Assembly (NCBI GenBank): GCA_948567375.1
Contig: OX419759.1
Coordinates: forward strand, 10,322,744-10,386,743
Length of the DNA: 64,000 bases
Direction: 5' to 3'
DNA from: Lunularia cruciata
Lineage: Eukaryota > Streptophyta > Marchantiopsida > Lunulariales > Lunulariaceae
In this document: positions 21,978 to 32,099 of the stretch, one piece after another
Layout of the letters: each line of letters opens with the position of its first letter
Position numbering within the stretch: the first letter of the stretch is position 1
Notes under the pieces: generated by a model
Told to the model about the DNA's origin: nothing
What the model saw: the letters and a program-made list of their open reading frames with translations, nothing else
Database searches by the model: none
Translations under genes and position numbers: made by a program

Positions 21978-22678
21978 TTTCACGGATGTGGAGCGTGACC
22001 CATATGATTTATCTCATATGAGATACTTGGATCTATGGCTCAGATCATCCACTAAATTTCTTATCCAAGGCTCAAAGTGTTTGAAATTCTAGAACACCGG
22101 GATGATACTTGGTGCATCCACTAGTTTTCTTATGCACTAGATTTCTTATCCAAAGCTAAAAGTGTTTGAAATTCTAGAACACATGGGTGATACTTGGTGA
22201 GCGTTACCTCTCGTGTGAGTGTGTGCTAAGTGAGGAAAGAAAACCGTGTTGCCATCCGAGGGGGGTCGATTCGCGAGATGGAAGTAGGCGCATATAAAAA
22301 AATTGATCGGAATTTTGTGGTGACAGTGAGGTTGGGTATGTGAGGTCTTCTTTAATCAGAGCAGCAGCAGATAACCAAGAGAGCAGCAGTAGATAACGAG
22401 GAGGAGGGCGGATCAGGATAAACATAAGAGCAGATTGGACTTGGAAAAGAACTGGTCGGGGCAGAGCTTTAAGTAGATCTCTATAATCTGTATTGAGAGT
22501 GAGTAAAATCTAAGATATGTATTCTGGTGGAGATAGAAGCAAGTGGCTATGATCCACCTTAATTCTTGTGCACCTATTGATGCTCTCGATTACTTTTCTC
22601 TGTTTTCTATTCTTCTCTCCTTATATATTTTTCCTTCCAATATGGTTTTCCTTAAGAATCTATAGTGATCCCCAACAA
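21978..22678 (+). repeat. 5' LTR of copia element
   Basis: It ends gatccccaaca at 22678 and aligns with 26703-27395. It carries an internal duplication not present in the 3' LTR: a block with gtgtttgaaattctagaaca occurs at about 22078 and again at about 22163. The first bases have lost the TG terminus. Confidence 0.82.
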
Positions 22679-22679
22679 C

Positions 22680-22693
22680 TAGTATCAAAGCAA
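22680..22693 (+). other. Primer-binding site of copia element
   Basis: The sequence ctagtatcaaagca directly follows the 5' LTR and resembles the initiator tRNA-Met PBS TGGTATCAGAGC with two changes. Confidence 0.7.
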
Positions 22694-22737
22694 TAGGTTG
22701 AAGGAAAAATAGTGAGAGCAATAGCAAAAGAGGAAGG

Positions 22738-23480
22738 AAAGGTCAGGATAGACAGATTTGATGATAAGGACTTTGGTTTCTAGAAAATGCAAATAGAGAA
22801 CTACTTGTACCAGAAGAAGCTTCATGTCCCTATCTTGAAATGTAAAACCAGAGCTCATGTTACATAAGATTGGGATTTGATGGATAGACAAGCTTTGGGA
22901 GTTGTCCGCCCAAGACTAGCCAGAAATGTGGCATTCAATGTTCTAGAGGAGAAGACTACAGCAGGTCTACAAAAAACTTTGCCTAGTATGTATGAAAAAC
23001 CATCTGCTTCCAACAAGGTGTACTTGATGCATCATCTTTTCAACCTGAAGATGAATGAAGGTCACTATGTCATAGATCATATTAATGAGTTCAACTTGAT
23101 CACGAGCTAATTAAGTTCAGTGGAAATCAGTTTTGAGGATGAAGTGTGTGCTTTAATTCTCTTGTCCTCTTTACCTGGAAGTTGGAGTGCAACGGTGACA
23201 ATTGTAAACAGTTCTTGTGGGTCAGAAAAATTGAGGTTTGAGATAAAAATTTGATCCTTAGTAAAGATATTAGAAGGAGAGAGTCAAGCACAAACTCTAG
23301 ATTGGCCTTGAATAATATTGAAAATAGAGGAAGAACTATGCATTATAGTGACAGTCAAAGTAGATCCAAGTCTAAGGGGAGAAGCAAGTCCAGGTCAAAA
23401 GATGATGGATGTTGGCATTGTGGTAAGAATGGGCACACAAGAAACAATTGTCGGCTCTTAAAGAAGTATCCAAGCAAGGG
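22738..23480 (+). pseudogene. Copia gag
   Basis: It reads across three frames. The pieces are RIDRFDDKDFG near 22750, DRQALGVVRPRLARNVAFNV near 22880, and VYLMHHLFNLKMNEGHYVID near 23020, all typical of the copia gag UBN2-like region. A basic Ser-Arg-Lys stretch follows, then an intact zinc knuckle CWHCGKNGHTRNNC at 23410-23451 (CX2CX4HX4C). Stops occur near 22867, 23107 and 23251. Confidence 0.83.
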
Positions 23481-24600
23481 GCAGAATGAAGACTCAATGA
23501 ATGCAACTGCAGATGAAGTCAATGATATATTGATCTTTAATGCAGACAGTCCTACGGAGTCATGGATTCTTGACTCAAGAGCTTCCTTTCACTCTACCTC
23601 ACGAAAGGAGTGTATGTTGAATTACATCGCTCTTGATTTGGCAAAGTTTACCTTGCAGCTGATGAGCCTTTGGATATTGTGGGGAGAGGTGAAAATTATA
23701 TTAAAATTCCTAATTAGTCTATGTGGAAACTACAGAATGTTATGCATGTTCCAGGCTTGAAGAGGAATCTAATCTCAATTGGGCAACTTGAAATTGAAAG
23801 GTATGTCACAACCTTTGTAGGTGGTTCATGGAAAATCACCAAAGTTGTTATGGTTGCCGGGAGAACAAGCTGGGGACTCTCTACATCAATAACAACACCA
23901 AGAACACAATGGCACTTGCAGACACAATATCAAACGGTAACCTCTGGCATTGCATGCCTTCAATGCTCATTCATCATCACCTTGCAGGCAAATGAGTAAA
24001 GAGGCATGAAGAAGGACAAGCTACCAGATTTGAAAACCATTGATTTAGGCTATTGTGAAGATTGCATATTTGCAAAGCATAAAAAAGATAGTTTCTTGAA
24101 GGGTGGAAGAGCACCTAGGACAAGGAAGTTAGAGCTTGTACACATAGATGTGTAGGGTACTTCTCCATTTGCATCTCGGGGGGTTCACAATATTATATCA
24201 CCTTCATAGATGACTCAACCAAGAAGGTTTGGGTATATTTCTTGAAGCACAAATTAGAGGTTTTTGCCACTTTCAAGAAGTGTACAAGCTTGGTCAAAAA
24301 TGAGTATGGTGCAAAGCTAAAGCAACTAAGACCTGCTAATGGCAGTGAGTATGACAGTAGTTCAAGGAATTTTTTGCAGTACATGGAATCATAATGGAGA
24401 AGACCTTACCGAGCACACCATAGTAGAATGGAGTGGTTGAGCACATGAATCTAACTCTAAATGAAAGAGCTAATAGCATGAGGCTCCATGCTGGTCTGCC
24501 CAAGGTGTTTTGGGCTGAAGCAATCAACACTGAAGCATACTTGGTCAACAAAGGTCCATCAGTCCCCTTAGACCATAAACTGCCCAAAGAGGAGTGGATA
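23481..24600 (+). pseudogene. Copia protease and integrase (inactive)
   Basis: The protease box is SWILDSRASFHST near 23560-23600, with Arg where the family has Gly in Asp-Ser-Gly. A pre-integrase region follows (NVMHVPGLKRNLISIGQL, 23734-23787). The integrase core has FIDDSTKKVWVYFLKHK near 24205, LRPANGSEYDS near 24335 (the second catalytic Asp replaced by Ala) and VVEHMNLTLNERANSM near 24433, which holds the catalytic Glu. Several frameshifts break the frame. Confidence 0.83.
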
Positions 24601-24929
24601 GGAAAACTGGTGAGTTTTTTGCACTTGAGAGTCTTTGGATGTGTCTCTTACATGCATGTCAATGTAGGGAAAAGAGACAAGTTAGATGCAAAGTCCAAGA
24701 AGTGTTTCTTTATGGGATATGGTGCAAATAACTTTGGGTGCAAGTTTTGGGATACAGAGAGCAAGAAAATCATCAAAAGCAAAGATGTGATATTCAATGT
24801 CTCTTTTACAAAGATAGAAACAATTTGGATTCTGATCATGTAGATGAGTAGAGCAAAGAAAACAATCAGGTTGAGATGTGGGAGATAACAAAAGATGATG
24901 TTATCACGGGTTAAGGGAAACCCTGAAAG

Positions 24930-26580
24930 CTCAAAAACTACTCTACCACTACCTCAACCATGTGCACTGTAGTAGAGAAGATCTACAAGAATCACAAGAC
25001 CACCAGTGAGGTATCACCTCTCTCTATATTACTTGCAAGGTATTCCCTCTCTCCACATTACTTGCTATTGATATATGGAGGTGAACTTGAATGTAGTGAA
25101 AAAGCTATGCAAAGTGAAGATTCAATGAAGCTTGCCATGAAGGAAGATATGAGGTCCTTGGATAATAATCAAACTTGGGAGCTCAGCTTACCACCAAAAG
25201 GCAAGAAGGCATTACATAACAAGTGGGTCTACAAAGTCAAAGAGGAACATAGTGGTAGCAAATGATACAAGGCAAGTTTAGTGTGAAAGGATTCCAACAA
25301 AGGAGGGGATTGATTACACTAAGATTTTTTCATCGGTGGTCAAGCACTCAATAATTAGAGCGGTTCTCACTATAGTGGTGGCAAAAAACTTGTATTTGGA
25401 GCAGATGGATATCACTATTGCTATCTACATGGTGAGATTGATGAAGATATCTATATGCAACAACCTGTTGGCTTTGCAGTCCTTGGCAAAGAGAGCTTGG
25501 TATACAAGTTGCAGAAAAGCTTATACGGTCTAAAACATGCACCAAAATTACGGTACAAGAAATTTGACAAGTTCATGATCAATAATAGATTCACAAGATG
25601 TCAAGAAGATCATTGCTTGTATATCAAATCTCTTGATAATAGCTTTATCATCTTACTTTTGTATATTGACAAGATGCTGAAAGCTGTACCTAACATAATA
25701 GAGGGTGAGAGATGGAAGAAAGAATTAACAAGAGTTTTGCAATGAAGCACATGGGTGCAACAAAGCAGAAATTTGGGTTGAAAAATTGAAAGGGACATGG
25801 TGGTTGGAACGCTGAAGCTCTCTCAAGGTAGCTACATTGGAAAGGTGTTGGAAAGGTTCAACATGACAAATGCGAGTCCTTGGAAGCCTTCTTTGGCAAG
25901 TCACTTTAAGCTATCAAAGGGATAGTTGCCCAATGATGATGAAGAGCTTAAGGAATATCAAAGTTACCGTATGCTTTAATGGTAGGTAGCCTCATGTATG
26001 CAATGACATGTACTAGACCATATATTGCACATGTAGTGGGAGTTGTGAGTAGGTACATATCCAAATCAAGAAGACAACATTGGGAGGTTGTCAAATGGAT
26101 TTTGAGATATTTGAAAGGTACCAAAGATATAGGTTTGTGTTATAATAGAGGCAGCAATACTCTACAAGGTTTTGTGGATGCAGATCTAGGAGGTGATATA
26201 GATACCAGAAGAAGCACCACATTGTATATTTATACCATAGATGGGGCAGCAGAGTTGGTTCTCATTGTTGCTTTGTCCACAACTAAGGCAAAATATGTTC
26301 CAATCACATAAGCTAGTAAGGAGATGATTTGGTTACAAAAGGAGCTAGGCATAGAGCAAAATTGTAGTGTTCTATTCTCAAACAGTCAAATTGCCATTCA
26401 CCTATCCAAGAATCCAATGTTTTATGCTAGAACAAAACACGTACAATTGAGATATCATTTCATCTGAGAGTTACTTGAAGATGGCAGTTTGTCACTTGAA
26501 AAGATTCAAGGTGCCAAGAACTCTACTGAGATGTTGACAAAGATTATCACTTTTGAGAAGTTAAGGCTATGTATAGCGTC
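24930..26580 (+). pseudogene. Copia reverse transcriptase and RNase H (inactive)
   Basis: The RT entry block is MKEDMRSLDNNQTWEL...NKWVYKVKEE (25138-25250). The middle block has IYMQQPVGFAV and VYKLQKSLYGLKHAP (25448-25540). The active site LLLYIDKML at about 25653-25680 has Lys in place of the second Asp of YVDD. RNase H follows: MVGSLMYAMTCTRPYIAHVV (25979), VKWILRYLKGTKDIGLCY, FVDADLGGDIDTRRST and LSTTKAKYV, then a C-terminal part to about 26580. At least five stops or frameshifts are present. Confidence 0.85.
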
Positions 26581-26702
26581 AATTGGGCTCCAATGATAAC
26601 TAGATAGTAAGGCTACATCGAGTATATAGGTCAAGCACTAGAAATTTAGTTTTTCTTTTAAAGATGTATAGTTTGGAAGTATCAGTCTCCAAGTGTGAGA
26701 GT

Positions 26703-27395
26703 TGTTAGGATGTGGAGCCTGATCTGTCCAATTTTTCCTATCTGAGATGATTAGATCTACTGCTTATATCATCCACGAGATTTCTTGTCCAAGGCTGAGC
26801 TAGGTGTTTGAAATTCTAGAACATCAGGGTGATACTTGTGTGAGTGTGTGCTCTCTCGTGTGTGTGTGGGAGTGTGTGCCTCTAGATCGTGTGTGAGTGT
26901 GTGCTATGGGAGAGAAGAAAAACCTTACAATCAAAAAAACCCTACGATCGGGCTTAGAGAGGTATATTCACGATTTGAACTTAGGTGCATCTAAAAAAGA
27001 TTGAGTGGAATTTTGTGATGCTTGTGATTCACATGAGGCTTGTTATATGAGGTCTGTTTTAATCAGAGCAGCAGGAGATAACTAGGAGGAGTGCGGATCA
27101 AGATAAACTCAAAAGTAGATTGGACATGGAAAAGGGCTGGTTGGGGCAGAGCTTCCAAAATATTTTCGAAATCTGTATTGAGAGTGAGTAAAATCCAGAA
27201 TCGGTATTCTTGTGGAAGTAGAAGCAAGTGGCTCTTAACCACCTTAATTCCTTAGCACCTAAGGATGCTCCTGAATACTTTTCTTTGTTCAGTCTTCTTT
27301 TCCAATCTTCCTTTTGTGCGGGGTTGATCTCAATATATAGCTAAATCTAGCTGAAGATTATCAGAAGAGAATAGTGAATCTGGAATGATCCAACA
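26703..27395 (+). repeat. 3' LTR of copia element
   Basis: It starts tgttaggatgtggag and ends gatccaaca (693 bp). A purine-rich run lies just before it. It carries GT-rich expansions near 26845-26905 not matched in the 5' LTR. It ends 43 bp upstream of LEA relic copy 4. Confidence 0.88.
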
Positions 27396-27437
27396 GTTTT
27401 GCTCATCTACCGTCATTGCGACATCTTCATAACAACT

Positions 27438-27660
27438 ATGTCTTCAAACCAGATGGAGAATGTCAAGGACCACTGCTCAGAAGGCTGAGCAGACGAAGAA
27501 CTTTGGCGCTGAGAAGACGGCAAAAGCACAGGTGTCACGACATCACAGCGTTGTAAATCTGTTTCTTAACCAAACCCTGCAACGCCGTGATTACAGGCTG
27601 GTAATAAGGTGAAGGACACGGTTTGTCAATGCCAAAGATGCAGTTACCGGCAACAACTAA
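27438..27660 (+). pseudogene. LEA-like relic (copy 4), both exons recognisable
   Basis: The ATG at 27438 and MSSNQME are kept, but two bases missing near 27464 shift the frame before the first repeat. Exon 1 is shortened: it jumps from GAGAAGACGGCAAAAGCACAG (ending at 27531) to a GT-started, CAG-ended intron of 66 bp, with the central repeats deleted. Exon 2 begins gctggtaataaggtg (about 27598) and ends ggcaacaactaa at 27660, matching the tail of the live genes with a further one-base frameshift. It cannot encode the family protein. Confidence 0.8.
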
Positions 27661-30188
27661 TGAGTCAGCGCAGCTGGACATCAGTTCGAGAGCAAAGATT
27701 CTTCATAAGGAAAACATCGTCTACTGATAATAAAGCATTCGATTGCATAGGCTCCCAAACGTAGTTCCAATTTTGTGAATAGAAAGACACTGAAGTACCC
27801 ACTGCCACTACCAGTTTTTACGTATATACTAGTACGACTCGTGCAATCTAGTCAAGGATGAGTTAGTACCATCTTAAGGTCAAAAAGATTTCATGCCCAG
27901 GATACAAGATTGTATATATGCCCTGAGCATTGGGCGTCCTGCAATTCAATTCAAAATTCTTCATCAACTGTCGGTCGTTTAACGTGAGCCCGAAACTTGA
28001 ATTGCAATTCTTTCTAGCCTCTTGGATGTCAACGTTCTGGAATGCACCTAAGACAGATCTATGATTGATCTATGTACTAGATTGATGTTCTGCCAGTTCT
28101 AATCTCAGTGCGCATTTTAAGACCCCCCGAGAGCCGAAAATTAAACCTTTTCAGTATCCTAAATGAAGCGAAAGTGCTGTGACCTTCCGTCTTACCGTAG
28201 ATCTCCTGATTTGCCCCGTAATGAAAGTCAATTCCAGGTGAATGAAGGAAAACACACCCCGCAAGTGGTGAATTATCAAAGGCCCCGCTCAAGCTACCTT
28301 ATGTCGACTTCTCCATATGACACAGACATTGTTCATTCTGTCTGTATCTATCTGCACATGTGTGAAACTTATTCCTAAACGAACAATGTGAAGTGGTTTA
28401 AACCAAAGCACCGTTCTGTCCGTTCTAACTGTTCGTTCAAGTCCCTCTGGTGTATCGTTTCACCAGTTTGGTGAACAAGGTGAAAGAAACATCCACTTGC
28501 TAGACAAATCGTAACGTCCAAAAGCATCGCCTTTGTTTCTCAGGAAGTAGGTCTGTCAAGCAAGCACCAGTGTGTAACTTCCACTAGCCCACAAGTGTGT
28601 TCTCCACATTTTTAGTCTATTATTTGATGCGATGCAAGCGTAGAAAGAGTTCACGCTCTCGTAGCCATTTAAACACTACCGGTACAAGTGTGCCGGATTA
28701 AAAACTTATACGCCAGGTGGAATCCTTAGACAGATCTTCGGCAATGGCTTTTTTAATTTGTACACTCAAGGGCAAAGTCAACACAACATGTAATATTATG
28801 TTGACTGTGGTAAGTAAACTGCACAAGAGTCAAATAGGAATCTCCTCGCACTTTCTGTATTCAAGAAAATCCAAATTCTGCGAAGATCTACTCGGCAACA
28901 TGAATGATAAAACCAGTCACATCTAACAGGAACATTGATCTTACATTGATTAAAGAAGTGACGCTTGGCTTGTCTAACTTCGTACTCCACCCCCATCTCT
29001 TGGAGTTAAAGCTTACAAGAACTCAAAGGGTGCAGAAAACAGTATGTGGACCAGGCAGGACTTGAATCCACAACCTAAATCTCAGACAAATTTTATTTCA
29101 ACTTTCATGGAAAGAAACAGCGCCTAGGAAGAAGATAACCAAGGGGCTAGAACCCCAAGAATACACGGAGAGCAAATACAAAGGCAAATACACAGAGAGA
29201 AGGTCTGTCTTTTCTGATTATGTGACTGTAATGAATAGATTTCTTTCCCTTATCGATATAGCAGGAGTAAATAAGTCGAAGAGTGCTGATGTATGTAGAT
29301 CTAAGATCTTCCAGATGCAGCCGAATCTCATCTCTTAGGAAAAATCGTTGAAGGCGACTTTGGTTGAACATGAAGTCTCAACACCCTCGTTATCACGGGC
29401 ACCGACTAACAACAAGATTGCACGTTACCAAGCCAAAGCTAAACATTCTTACCACGATCATGAGCCGTATGGCCTTCTCGTTGATCTGCACGTCGTTGAG
29501 TCGTGGGACGCTTGCAATGCGACGCAAATCTTATGCGATTCACATGGCTCTTTTGGGTTCCGGCGGCCCACTAAAAGAAAAAGTCCGGCAATTACAATTT
29601 TGACGGAGCTCATGTGCACGTCAGGTCTGCCTGACGTTCAAAGCCTCAGCCGAAGCTTATCCGTCAGGCAGTTCTAGCTCCGTTTGAACCTTTTCGGACC
29701 GGGAATTTTCGAGATTAGTGGGTCGGGTAATACAACGTGCAATAAAATTATCGGAAGTCCCTGTCTGTGACAGGTTTGCCCGAGAATGAACCTGTCGACT
29801 TCCAGTCTTCGCTACATCGAGTCTTTAATCCTTCCAAGTAAATACATTTTCGATTTTAATTATTTGACCTTCGAGACTAGATGCAGATGTAATATGTTTT
29901 ACCTTTTTCAATTTTGGATTGTTATTCAATGTTGGTCCTTTGTAACTTAAGAATGAAAGTATTTTATTAATTTTTTTTTTAGATAAGAAAAGATATGGTT
30001 TGTCAACGAAAATCAATTCCAATACTCGGGTGTAATATCTTCTTTTTAGTCATAAATTTTTTCTCTCTTTACTAATGTGATTAATTCCATAAGATTTTCT
30101 GTTTGAAACTCCATTAATCATAAAAATTCATCTATATATAGGAAAACGAAAAGCTAAATTTGATGATCACTTCTTTGTTGAAAGCGAA
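27661..30188. other. Intergenic stretch, no gene recognised
   Basis: It has mixed composition with several random-looking short ORFs, including a 109-codon plus-strand ORF at 29348-29677. None shows a domain, splice structure or neighbour relationship. The sequence near 29100-29170 resembles untranslated retroelement sequence but I cannot assign it. Confidence 0.4.
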
Positions 30189-30297
30189 TGTGAAAATTTT
30201 CTTATTGATTGTAAACCCCTAACTCTTTACTTTACATGATCTTGTGAAAATTTTCTTATTGATTTGTAAACCCTTAACTCTTTACTTTACATGATCT
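30189..30297. repeat. Tandem duplication, 54-55 bp unit, two copies
   Basis: The block starting tgtgaaaattttcttattga and ending catgatct occurs at 30189-30242 and again at 30243-30297. The differences are a single-base insertion and a substitution. Confidence 0.9.
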
Positions 30298-30369
30298 AAT
30301 TCGAGAACTGGTTATCTATTGACGCCAATCAATAATCCAAAGTGACCCGTCATAACAGGTATACATATG

Positions 30370-30485
30370 AGGTTGACGTACGTCCAAATTATCTACCGGA
30401 CCTATGCACTCCCATGGACACATGATTATACTCTTTCCGTCAATGTTTTAGAGGCTGACGTACGTCAAAACTGACGTACATCATT
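30370..30485. promoter_or_regulatory. Cluster of TGACGTACGTCA-type ACGT motifs
   Basis: Three sites lie in about 110 bp: ttgacgtacgtcc near 30373, ctgacgtacgtcaa near 30455, and ctgacgtacatc near 30470. TGACG pairs spaced about 20 bp apart resemble as-1/TGA bZIP sites. No gene is visible directly downstream, so a regulatory role is a guess. Confidence 0.3.
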
Positions 30486-31113
30486 GAGCCATGTGAAATG
30501 CCCTTTTGTCGGTAGTATTTCAAGTCTTTCTCGCTTGGCCAAAGAAGATCACCTCACGTCCAGGTCGTCTAGACACTTGTCTACACCAGAACCTGCAGGA
30601 CTGGGAGGTCTCTTAGCGTATCTTGCGCTCAACGCAACAAGTGTCAAGAGGACAACCATTCCACATTAGGAAGGTAGTTTGTGTTCTGAGGAAGATTGTT
30701 AGCACTTAGTCCAATGCTTGCTCGGAACCTATACAAGTGGAAAAGAGTGATGGTTTGCATGTGTGACTAGCAGTACTTGGCATTGAATGAGTGACAAGGA
30801 AGAAGGATAACCCAACTACTTCTAGCTGAAGAATGACGGAAGACTTTACCTATCAAACAAAGTGGAGAATTCACATTGCAAGTGATTGATTGACTGCAGC
30901 AGCAGGAGTAGCTCAATGAAAGTGTGATGACTCTGTTACCATCCTTGACACATTGCTACTGCTTCTGCTGGCAGAAACTCTCAGTCTAAATTAAGTATGA
31001 TACATCTCAAATTTGGTCCATAGTTGTTGTAGTAGTTTTCTAGTCTTTGAATCCAAATCAACCTTTGCTTTATAGCTTTAATTTCAGAGTCAGCATGTCA
31101 TCTGAGTCAAGAC

Positions 31114-31974
31114 TCATCATGGTGGGAGACCATTGGAGTCAAGCATCACTATGATAACATGTTATTGGAGACAAGATGTTGGCATGATGGCACCGCTCTG
31201 ATACAAAGACTTGTGTACAATCTAGGAAATAACTATAGTAATGTATAGTAGTACAATTGTTCCAATGCTAGGTGATCAAGACCATTCTCTTGATGTCTAG
31301 TTGGAATCTTGTAACTAGTAAAGTGTACAATAGGTGCATTTTGTAGGTGGCATCATCATGACATTAAATTAGAATGATAAAGTAGGTACATTAGGGTTAA
31401 ACTTAATGAGAGTTAACTTGGAGAACATGACCGCGCACACTCCTGCATACATTCATCTTTTTGTAGTTGAATGCAGAATGCATAAGGGGAATCACCCCAG
31501 CATAATATGACTTCACGCTTGTGCAGAATTCTAGCTCTATTATTTTTTTGTCCATATTTGTGTATACTCAATTTGCAATTGCCTTTGGGCGCATGAATTG
31601 GGTTTTGTATTGGCATAGATGCAATGAGGATCTCCATGATCCTTAATGCATCAATTTCAATCTTGTGTATGCTTTGTGATTGTTGGATGGTTTAATGGTG
31701 AAGAACTCAAAGTAGGAAAGAAAATTTGAGGTGTGGGACAGCAATCAAGCTTGATTGGAATGTCAAATCCCTGGTTGTTCTAAAGAATTGGGGCAATACA
31801 TTGATCGGCCATGAGGGCTATGAGCATTATGATATACCACATGTGACAAAAAACCCAACAAGTCACAAAATTGTAGTATAGCGGTGAGGAACACCTTTTC
31901 GGAAGGGTAGAACATTCTCATTTTCACTTGTGGTATACATGATATAGGTAATTACAAGGGGAAAGTCTCTAGGA
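31114..31974 (-). repeat. Long direct repeat, copy 1 (LTR-like plus PBS-like site)
   Basis: It aligns with 34951-35793 along about 850 bp in the same orientation. Both begin catcatggtgggagaccat and contain matching landmarks such as caatgtatagtag, gaatgataa, atttttttgtcca and gtagaacattctcat. On the minus strand, TTGTATCAGAGCGGTGCC at 31183-31200 looks like a PBS with its flank, so 31201-31974 may be a minus-oriented LTR followed by leader sequence. The boundaries are approximate. Confidence 0.6.
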
Positions 31975-32099
31975 GTGGAGAAATGAGCCCATTATTATTA
32001 TATTGAGTATCTCAACTTGCATTGTTTGTAGTTCTTGTTGAGGATATGGGATTTTACTTACCTTCCAATGATAAGTAAAATCCCACACCCACATACATA

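Larger units (their letters stand above)
21978..27395 (+). mobile_element. Ty1/copia LTR retrotransposon (complete structure, decayed)
   Basis: LTRs lie at about 21978-22678 and 26703-27395, with a PBS and the copia domain order gag, protease, integrase, RT, RNase H. The integrase precedes RT, which separates it from gypsy. Putative target duplications are gttta (21973-21977) and gtttt (27396-27400). The exact 5' edge is uncertain by a few bases. Catalytic positions in protease, integrase and RT are altered and many stops are present, so it is not autonomous. It sits between LEA relics 3 and 4, ending 43 bp before the relic at 27438. Confidence 0.9.

Noticed and set aside
29045-29075. Second tRNA T-arm-like sequence (ggattcaagtcctgcc, minus strand)
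   Set aside because: No acceptor, D or anticodon arm could be paired; at most a tRNA-derived SINE remnant, and no SINE structure is seen.
29348-29677. 109-codon plus-strand ORF
   Set aside because: No recognisable domain, repeats, splice sites or paralogue; the length is within chance for this region.
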